Shown here: piece after piece, positions 9,566 through 17,332 of the stretch
Position numbering within the stretch: the stretch's first letter is position 1
Layout: every line of letters starts with the position of its first letter
Source of the DNA: Micromonospora sp. KC606
Lineage (GTDB): Bacteria > Actinomycetota > Actinomycetes > Mycobacteriales > Micromonosporaceae
Length of the DNA stretch: 64,000 nt
Assembly (NCBI RefSeq): GCF_004348675.1
Contig: NZ_SMKN01000006.1
Location: 24,293-88,292, forward strand
Direction of reading: 5' to 3'
Program-made: the position numbers and the translations under genes
The notes under the pieces: model-generated
The model's input: only the letters and a program-made list of their open reading frames with translations
The model's database searches: none
Told to the model about the DNA's origin: nothing

Positions 9566-11752
9566 TCACCGGGTCAGCAGCCGCTCCATACCCTGGGCGA
9601 CGCGGGCGCGGGGGTCGCGCAGGGACGGGGTCTGCCGCACGAACAGGTGGCCCCGCCGTACCCGGTGGCGCCAGTGGGTGCGGTCCCGCTGCCGCCAGAC
9701 GTGCAGGTCGACCACGGCGTCGCCCACGCGAAGCCCCCGCAGGCGCAGGTCGGGCAGCCAGTCGGGCAGGTGGGGGTCGAGCAGCAGCAGGTGGGCGGGG
9801 GCGAACGGGCGCAGGCTGAGCATCGCCTGGATCATCAGGACCACCGCGCTGGCCGACCAGGACTGCGGGGCGTTGGCCTGCGGGTAGACGCCCGGGTGTG
9901 GATGCTCGGCGTCGCGGGCCAGCCCACCGACGGCCTCCGGCACGCGGTGGGCGGTGAACAACTCGGCGAGGTCGAAGAAACCACGGGCGAGGTCGTGCAG
10001 TTGCGGCCAGCAGCCGTAACGGCTGAAGCCGGCGGCGATGCTCGCCTGTTCGACGGCCCAGACGCTGCCGAGGTGGTAGCTGAACGGGTGGTAGGCCGGG
10101 TTGTCGGTGCTCAGGGTGCGGATGCCCCAGCCGGAGAACATGTCGGGTCGCATGAGCCGCCGCGCCACCCGCTGCCCCTGCTCCGAGGTGGCGACGGCGG
10201 TGAGCAGCAGGTGCCCGGCATTGCTCGACACGACCCGCAGCAGCTGGCCGTCCGGGCCCAGCCCGAGGGCGTACACGTCGAGGTCGTCGAGCCACAAACG
10301 CTGGTTGACCCGCTGACGCAGGCGGGCGGCCTGGGCCAGCAGCCGGCGGGCCTGGACGCGGTCGCCGGCGGCGACGAGGACGGAGATGATGTTGCGCAGC
10401 GCGGCGTACCAGTAGCCCTGCAGCTCGCAGGTGACGATCGGGTCCTTCTGTTGGCGACCGTCGGCGTCGACGATGGCGTCGGGGGCGTCCTTCCAGCCCT
10501 GGTGGCGCACCCCCCGTGGTGAGCGTTGCCGGTATTCGAGCAGCCCGTCGCGGTCGAGGTCGCCGTAACGGTCCAGCCAGGTCAGGGCACGTCGGGCCGC
10601 GGGGAGCAGCTCCAGCGCCGTGGCGGTGTCACCGGTCCACGCGTGGTACTGCCCCAGCATCGCCACGTAGTCCACCGGCGTGGCGTAGTCGCCGTAGTAC
10701 CGGTCGAACGGGTTCTCGCCGAGCGCGGAGGAGGGCGGGTCACCGGCTTGGTGGATCATGGCGCCGGGTTCCTCGTCGCGCCAGTCGTCGATCCGGGTGC
10801 CCTGGAGTACGGCGTTGGCCCGTAGCGCGTCGCGCAGCGGGCCGCGCAGGGCGAGCAGGGCCTGCCATCCGGTGGTCAACGTGTCGCGGCCGAAGAACTG
10901 GTCGTACAACGGGACGCCGGCGATCAGCGCCGACGGTCCGCCTGGCTGGCCGAGGGGCAGGCTGGCCAGATCCTCGATCGCGGTGTCCCAGGTCCGCTGC
11001 ACACCGGGGTCGCTGACGCGCACCTCGGGTGGTTCCTCGCCGAGGCGTTCGGCGACGACGTCGGCCAGCGGGCCCATGGTGAACCGCCCGGGGCCGGGAG
11101 CGCACTCGTGGCCGTCCAGGATCGCGGCCACGGTGATCTCGACCCGGCGGCGACCGCGTCCGGGCACCGACAGCGACACCCGCAGGGCGTCGCCGTCCCA
11201 GTCGCAGACCGCCTCGGTCTCCACCCGCACCCGCACGGCTCGCCCCAGGTGGGGATGGTCGAGGCGCAGCCGCACCTGCCGACGCCGTGGCTGCCATTCG
11301 ACGACGGTACGGCCGAGGCGTTGCGGGCTGCCGGCGTCGGCTTCGGCGGTGCCGGTGAAGTCCGCCGCGAGGTGTAGTCCGAGGGTCAGCGGCCGGTCGG
11401 CGTGGGTGTGGTTGACGAGGTCGGCGCGCAGCCGCAGGCCGCCGTCGAGGAACGCCGCGAGTTCGAGGTGCACGCCGCTGGCCTCGCGGTAGACCTCGGT
11501 CCCGTGCCGGGCCTCGGCCTCGGCGTCGGGCGCTTCGGCGTAGGCCAGCAGGGCGTCGTGGCCGACCTCGCTGACCGCGAACGGCAGCACGGGGTGCCCG
11601 TCGACGCTCCAGGTGAGCCGGGACAGCAGCCGGCTGTTGTGGACGTACAGGCCCTCGGCGCCCTCACCGGTCACCAGCCCGAGCGGGTTGGTGACCAGCA
11701 TCGTTGTTTCGCGGTAGACGAACCGCTGGTGGGGGCGGGTGCGTAGCGCCAC
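9566..11752 (-). CDS. Amylo-alpha-1,6-glucosidase / glycogen debranching enzyme-like glycosidase
   Basis: A 728-aa protein. The N-terminal domain (YRETTMLVTNPLGLVTGEGA, then GLYVHNSRLLSRLTW) is the beta-sandwich found before the (alpha/alpha)6 catalytic barrel in bacterial amylo-1,6-glucosidase-like enzymes. The barrel shows FFGRDTLTTGWQALLAL, RHQGWKDAPDAI and FSYHLGSVWAVEQASIA. These proteins act on alpha-glucans or related oligosaccharides; exact specificity is uncertain. I chose GTG 11752, four bases after the stop of the SDR gene. The in-frame ATG at 11701 would cut into the conserved N-domain. The pair SDR-debranching enzyme therefore looks like an operon. Confidence 0.85.
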   Translation of the reverse strand: MALRTRPHQRFVYRETTMLVTNPLGLVTGEGAEGLYVHNSRLLSRLTWSVDGHPVLPFAVSEVGHDALLAYAEAPDAEAEARHGTEVYREASGVHLELAAFLDGGLRLRADLVNHTHADRPLTLGLHLAADFTGTAEADAGSPQRLGRTVVEWQPRRRQVRLRLDHPHLGRAVRVRVETEAVCDWDGDALRVSLSVPGRGRRRVEITVAAILDGHECAPGPGRFTMGPLADVVAERLGEEPPEVRVSDPGVQRTWDTAIEDLASLPLGQPGGPSALIAGVPLYDQFFGRDTLTTGWQALLALRGPLRDALRANAVLQGTRIDDWRDEEPGAMIHQAGDPPSSALGENPFDRYYGDYATPVDYVAMLGQYHAWTGDTATALELLPAARRALTWLDRYGDLDRDGLLEYRQRSPRGVRHQGWKDAPDAIVDADGRQQKDPIVTCELQGYWYAALRNIISVLVAAGDRVQARRLLAQAARLRQRVNQRLWLDDLDVYALGLGPDGQLLRVVSSNAGHLLLTAVATSEQGQRVARRLMRPDMFSGWGIRTLSTDNPAYHPFSYHLGSVWAVEQASIAAGFSRYGCWPQLHDLARGFFDLAELFTAHRVPEAVGGLARDAEHPHPGVYPQANAPQSWSASAVVLMIQAMLSLRPFAPAHLLLLDPHLPDWLPDLRLRGLRVGDAVVDLHVWRQRDRTHWRHRVRRGHLFVRQTPSLRDPRARVAQGMERLLTR

Positions 11753-11756
11753 GGTG

Positions 11757-12764
11757 TCACCGCCCTCGACGCCGCAGGGCGGCCACGGCGAGCAGCGCGG
11801 CACCGGCCGCCAGGGCACGCAGACGGTGGGGGTGGTGTTCGAGGAGGGTCGTGTAGAGGCTGGTGGACTTGGCGCGCTGCCCGAACGCGCCGTCGGTGCT
11901 GCCGGGGCCGACACTCGCGGTGAACAGGTTGTCGGCACCGTCGTCGGGGCGGTCGGAGTGCTGTTTGTCCACGATCCTGCCGGCGGTGAGCAGGATGGTG
12001 CCGGCCAGGCGGGGTGCGGCCCGGTGCACCAGCTCGAGCAGTTTCGCGCCGCCGCCGACCACCACCCGAGGCTGCGGGTGGGCGATGGCGTGCAGCACCG
12101 CCTCGGCGACCACCCGAGGTTGATAGACCGGCGGTATCGGTTGTGGCAGCACCCCGAGTCTCGACCGGGCGTGCTGGAACAGTGGGGTGTTGATCGACGA
12201 CGGCAGCAGCGTGCTGACGGTGATCGGGCTGCCGTCGTGGCGCAGCTCCAGGCGCAGCGACTCGGCGAAGCCGAGGACGCCGTGCTTGGCGGCCACGTAC
12301 GCCGCCTGGAGCGGCACCGCCTGCACCGACAGGGCGCTGGCCACGTTGACGATGCCGCCCTCGCCCTGGGCACGCATCTGGTCGAGGGCGGCTCTCATCC
12401 CGTACACCTGCCCGAGCAGGGTCACCTGGATGGCCCGGGTGATCTCCTCGGGCGCCAGCTGGTGGACCCGGCCGTAGAGGGAGGTGGCCGCACAGTTGAC
12501 CCAGGTGTCGATCCGCCCGAACCGACCGACGGCCGTGGTGGCGAGGCGGCGCACCTGCTCCCACTCGGCGACGTCGGTCGGGCACACCAGGGCGGTGCCA
12601 CCGAGGCGTGTCACCTCGTCGTGCAGTGTGTGCAGCGCCGGGGCGTTCCGGGCGGCCAGCACCACCGTGGCGTGCTGCTCGGCCAGCAGCAGCGCGGTCT
12701 CCCGCCCGACCCCGGACGACGCGCCGGTGACGACCACGACCTGCTCGGACAGTGAGCGGGGCAC
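11757..12764 (-). CDS. Short-chain dehydrogenase/reductase (SDR) family oxidoreductase
   Basis: A 335-aa classical SDR: cofactor motif VVVTGASSGVGRETALLL near the N-terminus, NVAS and the catalytic YVAAKHG further on. The usual NNAG reads VNCAATS here. The C-terminus extends past the ordinary SDR core and ends in a hydrophobic stretch followed by Arg (RALAAGAALLAVAALRRRGR), a possible membrane tail. GTG 12764 was chosen because AGGAAGGGAG lies six bases upstream and the protein then starts right at the Rossmann fold. A glycosidase gene follows at once. The substrate is unknown. Confidence 0.87.
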   Translation of the reverse strand: MPRSLSEQVVVVTGASSGVGRETALLLAEQHATVVLAARNAPALHTLHDEVTRLGGTALVCPTDVAEWEQVRRLATTAVGRFGRIDTWVNCAATSLYGRVHQLAPEEITRAIQVTLLGQVYGMRAALDQMRAQGEGGIVNVASALSVQAVPLQAAYVAAKHGVLGFAESLRLELRHDGSPITVSTLLPSSINTPLFQHARSRLGVLPQPIPPVYQPRVVAEAVLHAIAHPQPRVVVGGGAKLLELVHRAAPRLAGTILLTAGRIVDKQHSDRPDDGADNLFTASVGPGSTDGAFGQRAKSTSLYTTLLEHHPHRLRALAAGAALLAVAALRRRGR

Positions 12765-13076
12765 AAGGCGCTCCCTTCCTGGGCCGGCACAGGTGCCGAA
12801 TGCCTGTGCGATGGGTGCTGCCACCGGTCTCAGGTCGTCCGGTTCCTCCTCGTGGGGCCGGCTGTCCGCCGGGTGACTTCCCCGCTGCCGGTCGGGCACA
12901 CCAGCGAGCCGGACGATCTGGGTGACAATCAGCCGGGGGAGGGGGAACCGGTGCCGGTGAGGCGCGGCCGGGCCGGATTCATCCACGGTCGCGGCAGATC
13001 TCGGTCTCCGGCGCGGCGGAAGCCACGAAATGCCGCAAGCCGCCTTGTTCTTCCCCGGCACCGCCTGCGCACCGCT
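12765..13076. other. Intergenic region upstream of the SDR gene
   Basis: About 310 bases without a supported gene; frames crossing it have no family-like text. It should hold the SDR-glycosidase promoter and the end of the sugar ABC operon, but I recognise no clear operator or terminator. Confidence 0.4.
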
Positions 13077-13913
13077 CTAGCCTTTGTCGGCTCCCTCCGT
13101 CGCGCCTCGGACGAAGTAGCGTTGGAACACCACGAAGATGATCGCTACGGGGATCGTGGCGAGCAGCGCCGCGCCGAGCTTGAGCGGATACTGCGTGCCG
13201 GACCCGAGCGAGCCGCTGACCAGGTCGGCGAGACCGCGCGGGAGCGTGAAGAGGTTCGGGTTCTGCACGGCGACGAGGGTGTGTGTGAACTCGTTCCAGG
13301 AGCCCTGGAACGACAGGATCGTGAGCGTGATCAGGGCCGGTCGGGCCATCGGCAGCACGACCGACCAGTACCTGCGGAAAACGCCGGCCCCGTCGATTCG
13401 CGCCGCCTCCTCGATGCTGACGGGCACCGATTCGAAGAACTGCTTCATGATGAACACGCCGGCCGCGTCCGCGATGAGCGGTAGGATCAGCGCGGTGTAG
13501 CTGTCATAGATGCCGAGTTGGTTGAGCACCAGGAATTTCGGGATGAGCAGCACCACGCCGGGCACGGCCAGCAGGGCGATGATGCTGGCGAAGATGGCCT
13601 GCCGGCCGGGGAAGCGCAGGCGGGCCAGTGCGTAGCCGGCCATCGAGTCGAGGAGCACCCGCCCTGCGGTGATCACCACGGCTACCAGGACGGAGTTGCC
13701 CAGCCAGATCGGGAAGCTGGTGCCCTCGAAGATCCGCTCGAACCCGTCCAGCGAGACGGAATCGGGTATCGGTGAGAGCGGACTGGCCGCCGCGTCGGAC
13801 TCGGTCTTGAACGAGTTGCCGATCTGGATCACGAAGGGATACAGGAAGACCAGCGCGAAAAAGACCAGGATCGCGTACCCGACGAAGGTGTTCACCAGCG
13901 CGCGAGGTCTCAT
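13077..13913 (-). CDS. Carbohydrate ABC transporter permease (MalG type)
   Basis: A 278-aa inner membrane permease of a CUT1 sugar importer. It has six hydrophobic segments and the EAA loop EEAARIDGAGVFRRYWSVVL that contacts the ATPase. ATG 13913 overlaps the stop of the other permease (ATGA). It is the last gene of the lacI / binding protein / permease / permease operon. No ATPase gene is adjacent, so, as known for many actinobacterial CUT1 systems, a shared MsiK-type ATPase elsewhere is inferred. Confidence 0.92.
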   Translation of the reverse strand: MRPRALVNTFVGYAILVFFALVFLYPFVIQIGNSFKTESDAAASPLSPIPDSVSLDGFERIFEGTSFPIWLGNSVLVAVVITAGRVLLDSMAGYALARLRFPGRQAIFASIIALLAVPGVVLLIPKFLVLNQLGIYDSYTALILPLIADAAGVFIMKQFFESVPVSIEEAARIDGAGVFRRYWSVVLPMARPALITLTILSFQGSWNEFTHTLVAVQNPNLFTLPRGLADLVSGSLGSGTQYPLKLGAALLATIPVAIIFVVFQRYFVRGATEGADKG

Positions 13914-14935
13914 GAGGGCCTCCTTTCCCGCAGGATCCAGCGCTGGAACAGCGTCATCGCCACGATGATCAAAAACAGGACGAACGAGATCGCGGCGCCG
14001 GAGCCGTACTCGAACTCCCGGAAAGCCGTGCGGTATGACAGGAAGGCCGGCGTCAGCGTGGTCTTGGCCGGGTTGCCCTGGCTCATCACGTAGATCTGGT
14101 CGAAGACCTGCCAGGTGCCGATCAGCCCGAGCGTGAGGACGAGGAAGAAGGTCGGACGCAGCTGGGGCAGCGTGACGTAGCGCAGGTGCTGCCACCGGTT
14201 CGCGCCGTCGATCAGGCTCGCTTCGTCCAGTTGCTTCGGCAGGTTCTGCAGGGCGGCGAGGAACATCAGCATGAAGGTCCCCGACGTGGTCCAGATGACC
14301 AGCGCGATGATGGCGCACATGGCCACGCTCGGCCCGGACAGCCAATCCCACCAGGTCAGCCCGAACGGGCCTACGCTGTCGTGGGCGGCTGGCGCGGTGT
14401 CCACGCCGACCGCGCCGAGCAGCACGTGCACCACGCCGCGGGAGTCGGCGAACCATTGCGGACCATCGATGCCGAAGGCGCCGAGCAGGCTGTTGACGGC
14501 ACCGGAGTTGGCGAACATGAAGAGGAAGACCACGCTGATCGCCACCGAGCTGGTGACCGAGGGGAAATAGAACGCGGTCCGGAAGAACACCTTCCCCTTG
14601 AGCATCCGCTTGTCGATCACGAGCGCGAGGGCGAGCGCGAGCGCGGTCTGCGCCGGTACGACGAGCAGGACGAAGTACAGGTTGTTGCGGATGCTCGTCA
14701 TGAAGTCCTGGCGGGCCAGCCCGTCCTCCGTGAAGAGCCGGGTGTAGTTGTCCGTCCCGACGAACGGGACGTCGCCGGTGAACGGGCTGCCCTGGCCGTT
14801 CCAGCCGGTCAGGCTGACCCACAGGGCCATCAGGATCGGTAGCAGCAGGAACACCCCGAGGATCAGCACGACCGGGGCGACGAAGAGCAAGCCGGCTCGT
14901 CCTTCGCCGCCCCTGACGGCACTGCGACTGCTCAC
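13910..14935 (-). CDS. Carbohydrate ABC transporter permease (MalF type)
   Basis: A 341-aa sugar permease, partner of the MalG-type protein. It has hydrophobic segments from about residue 15 (LLFVAPVVLILGVFLLLPIL) and an EAA loop (DEASLIDGANRWQHLRYVTL). The GTG start at 14935 overlaps the stop of the solute-binding protein gene (GTGA), so the three genes are translationally coupled. Confidence 0.92.
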   Translation of the reverse strand: MSSRSAVRGGEGRAGLLFVAPVVLILGVFLLLPILMALWVSLTGWNGQGSPFTGDVPFVGTDNYTRLFTEDGLARQDFMTSIRNNLYFVLLVVPAQTALALALALVIDKRMLKGKVFFRTAFYFPSVTSSVAISVVFLFMFANSGAVNSLLGAFGIDGPQWFADSRGVVHVLLGAVGVDTAPAAHDSVGPFGLTWWDWLSGPSVAMCAIIALVIWTTSGTFMLMFLAALQNLPKQLDEASLIDGANRWQHLRYVTLPQLRPTFFLVLTLGLIGTWQVFDQIYVMSQGNPAKTTLTPAFLSYRTAFREFEYGSGAAISFVLFLIIVAMTLFQRWILRERRPS

Positions 14936-16164
14936 TGGCCGAGGACCGACTCGGTGTTCTTCTGCACCCGCGCCAGCAGCGCCTTGGGGTCGCCGTTGGC
15001 GAGGCCCTGCAGGCCGGTGTCGAAGTCGCCCAGGACGCTGTCCATCTTGGGTGCGTTGACTGGGCCGTGGGCGTACGCGGCTCCGTCGATGAACGGCTTG
15101 TCGGCGGGGAACAGTTGGATGTACTGGGCGCTGGCGGACTGCCGGGACGGCATGACGCCGAACGCCTTGGCGGCCGTCATCTGCTGGTCCACGGTGGTCA
15201 TGGCCTCGACGAACTTGATCGCCTGGTCCTTGTACCTGCTCTTGGCCGAGATGCCCCAGCATTGCGTGAACGACAGCGTGCCCTGTGCCTTGGGACCGGC
15301 GGGCAGCGGGTGCACCGTGTACTTGATGTTCGGGTAGTCGGCCTGCAACGCTCCCTTGATCCAGTTGCCCTCGATGGTCATCGCCGTCTTGCCCTTGCCG
15401 AACGCCTCGCCGGACCAACCCGCGTCGAGCTGCTTGGGGTACTGGGCCAGCCCCTGCTTGAGCAGGCTCTGGACGTACTGCAGCGCCTGGAGGTTCTCCG
15501 GGGTGTCGGCGGTGGCCTGCTTGCCGTCCGGGCTGATGATCCAGCCACCGGCCTGCACCATGAACGCGCCGATCCGGTCGCGGGTGTCACCGAGCGCGAG
15601 CGGCACGATGCCTGCCGACTTGATCTTCTGGGAGACTGCGGTGAGCTGGTCCCAGGTGGTCGGCACGTCGCCGTCGCTCAGGCCCGCCTTGGTCCACAGG
15701 TCGGTGTTGATCTGCAGGGCGAGGGTGGAGAAGTCCTTGGGCGCGCAGTAGAACTTCCCGTCGTAGGTGAACGGGGTGCGCAGGCTCTGGTAGAAGTCGT
15801 CCGGGTTGCTGAGCTTGTCGCCGTACGGCTCCAGTGCCCCGACCTTGGCGTAGTCGGCGAACCGGAAGGCGTCGACGTAGAACACGTCGGGTGCGCTGTC
15901 GCCGGCGAACGCCTGGCCGAGCTGCTGAGCGATGTCCTGCGCCGGTGTCACGGTCGCGGTGTTGCCGGAGGAACTGGCCCAGTCCGCGGCGGCGTCCTGC
16001 ACGGCCTTGGTCTCGGCCTGCCCGGACGAGGCGATGAGGATCTGCAGGGAGGCGGGCCCGGTCTGCTGACCCGCGTCCGCGGAGTCGTCGAAGCCGCCGC
16101 CGCAGGCCGTGGAAGCAAGCAGCGCACCGGCCGCCACGGCGGCGAGGGCTGTTCTACGTATCAT
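14932..16164 (-). CDS. Extracellular sugar-binding lipoprotein of an ABC importer
   Basis: A 410-aa substrate-binding protein. The N-terminus MIRRTALAAVAAGALLASTAC ends in a lipobox, so Cys21 should be lipid-anchored outside the membrane. The rest is of the sugar-binding (SBP_bac_1) type with FVEAMTTVDQQMTAAK near the C-terminal hinge. AAGGAGA lies just before ATG 16164. The gene follows lacI by 13 bases and overlaps the first permease. Together with the divergent debranching-type glycosidase this suggests import of an oligosaccharide that is cut inside the cell. Confidence 0.92.
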   Translation of the reverse strand: MIRRTALAAVAAGALLASTACGGGFDDSADAGQQTGPASLQILIASSGQAETKAVQDAAADWASSSGNTATVTPAQDIAQQLGQAFAGDSAPDVFYVDAFRFADYAKVGALEPYGDKLSNPDDFYQSLRTPFTYDGKFYCAPKDFSTLALQINTDLWTKAGLSDGDVPTTWDQLTAVSQKIKSAGIVPLALGDTRDRIGAFMVQAGGWIISPDGKQATADTPENLQALQYVQSLLKQGLAQYPKQLDAGWSGEAFGKGKTAMTIEGNWIKGALQADYPNIKYTVHPLPAGPKAQGTLSFTQCWGISAKSRYKDQAIKFVEAMTTVDQQMTAAKAFGVMPSRQSASAQYIQLFPADKPFIDGAAYAHGPVNAPKMDSVLGDFDTGLQGLANGDPKALLARVQKNTESVLGQ

Positions 16165-16177
16165 TTTCGGTCTCTCC

Positions 16178-17152
16178 TTATGCTGATTCGCGGATTACGA
16201 GGGTGGGTTGGAGGAGTACGGGCTCCGGCGTGATGCCCCCGTCGAGCACGCCGGTGAGAAGGTCCATGCACCGGGCCGCGGCCTCGGTGAGCGGCTGCGC
16301 GACGCTGGTGAGGCCCAGTACGCCTGCAACGGGGGTGTCGTCGAAGCCGATGACGGCGACGCCGGTCCCGCGTGTGGCGGCGAACGCTCCCGCGGCCAGC
16401 GAGTCACTGGCGCACACGAGCGCGGTGGGCGCATCCGGTATCGAGAGGAGGTCGCGGGCGGCGGCCTCGCCCTCGGCTACGTCGTCTGCGGTGAAACGCG
16501 ATAAATCGGCGAATTCCGGCCCGACGGTGCTGGCCCAGCCGGCACGGCGGTCATCGCCCACCGCGTTGCCGGGCGGCCACCCGAGGAATCCGATCCGCTC
16601 GTGGCCGATGTCCAGCAGCCGCCGCGTGGCTGCCGCGGTGCCGGCGGCGCCGTCCACATCCACCCACGGATGGCTCTCAGGTGCGCCCCACGGCCGGCCG
16701 AACGTCACGAACGGCACGCCCCGCTCGGCCAGCCATGACGTGCGAATGTCGCCGTGGTGCGTGTCGGTCAGCACGAAGGCGTCCAGGTCGTACGCCGCGA
16801 GCAGGTCGGCGTAGGTGGCGACCTCGGCGTCGTCGTCGGCCGCCGCGTAGAGCATCACGCGGTAGCCGACCGAGGCGGCCGCGACGGTCAACCCGTGCAG
16901 GAAACGGTCGAGCACCAGGCTGTTGATGCCGTCGCGGGTGGGCTCGATTCGCACGGCCAACGTCTGCGACCGGCCGGTGCGCACCTGACGCGCCGCCTGG
17001 TTGGCCCGGTAGCCGAGCTCCTCGATCGCCCGGCGTACCCGCTCCCTGGTTTCTTCGCGGACCAGATGAGGGGTGTTCAGGACGTTCGAGACGGTCTGCC
17101 GGGACACCTGCGCACGGCGGGCCACCGTAATGATCGTCACGTTGTCAGCCAT
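16178..17152 (-). CDS. LacI family transcriptional regulator of the sugar ABC operon
   Basis: A 324-aa LacI repressor: helix-turn-helix ITVARRAQVSRQTVSNVLN near the N-terminus, then a periplasmic-binding-like effector domain (VDGAAGTAAATRRLLDIGHE). I chose ATG 17152; the frame is open further upstream but that part lies over operators and is not LacI-like. It is the first gene of the importer operon and diverges from the glycosidase gene at 17333. The shared intergenic region carries the palindrome TTGAACGTTCAA, so it most likely represses both directions and itself until an imported sugar binds. Confidence 0.92.
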   Translation of the reverse strand: MADNVTIITVARRAQVSRQTVSNVLNTPHLVREETRERVRRAIEELGYRANQAARQVRTGRSQTLAVRIEPTRDGINSLVLDRFLHGLTVAAASVGYRVMLYAAADDDAEVATYADLLAAYDLDAFVLTDTHHGDIRTSWLAERGVPFVTFGRPWGAPESHPWVDVDGAAGTAAATRRLLDIGHERIGFLGWPPGNAVGDDRRAGWASTVGPEFADLSRFTADDVAEGEAAARDLLSIPDAPTALVCASDSLAAGAFAATRGTGVAVIGFDDTPVAGVLGLTSVAQPLTEAAARCMDLLTGVLDGGITPEPVLLQPTLVIRESA

Positions 17153-17178
17153 TACAACTTTTACTACCTTCCGAGGTC

Positions 17179-17190
17179 TTGAACGTTCAA
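17179..17190. promoter_or_regulatory. LacI-type operator, perfect palindrome
   Basis: TTGAACGTTCAA is a perfect 12-bp palindrome with the central CG typical of LacI-family sites. It lies 27 bases before the lacI start and 143 bases before the divergent glycosidase. Confidence 0.75.
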
Positions 17191-17208
17191 AGTCGCTCGT
17201 GCGATGAT

Positions 17209-17220
17209 TGGATCGTTCAA
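17209..17220. promoter_or_regulatory. Second, degenerate LacI-type operator
   Basis: TGGATCGTTCAA keeps the right half GTTCAA of the neighbouring perfect site and four of six left-half bases. Its centre is 30 bases from the first, about three helical turns. Confidence 0.5.
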
Positions 17221-17332
17221 GTTGTGTGATTGTTTCGACACTGTGCCCCCCTCCGGCGCCGACTGTCAAGAGGTGACTTTCTTCACCGAAGGCCGCGGGA
17301 CCGCGCCGGTCAGACCAGCAGGAGCCCCCACC

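Noticed and set aside
17204..17332. Longer start for the divergent glycosidase
   Set aside because: It would put a LacI-type operator in the coding region. GTG 17333 has an AGGAG at good spacing and homology-like text only begins after it.
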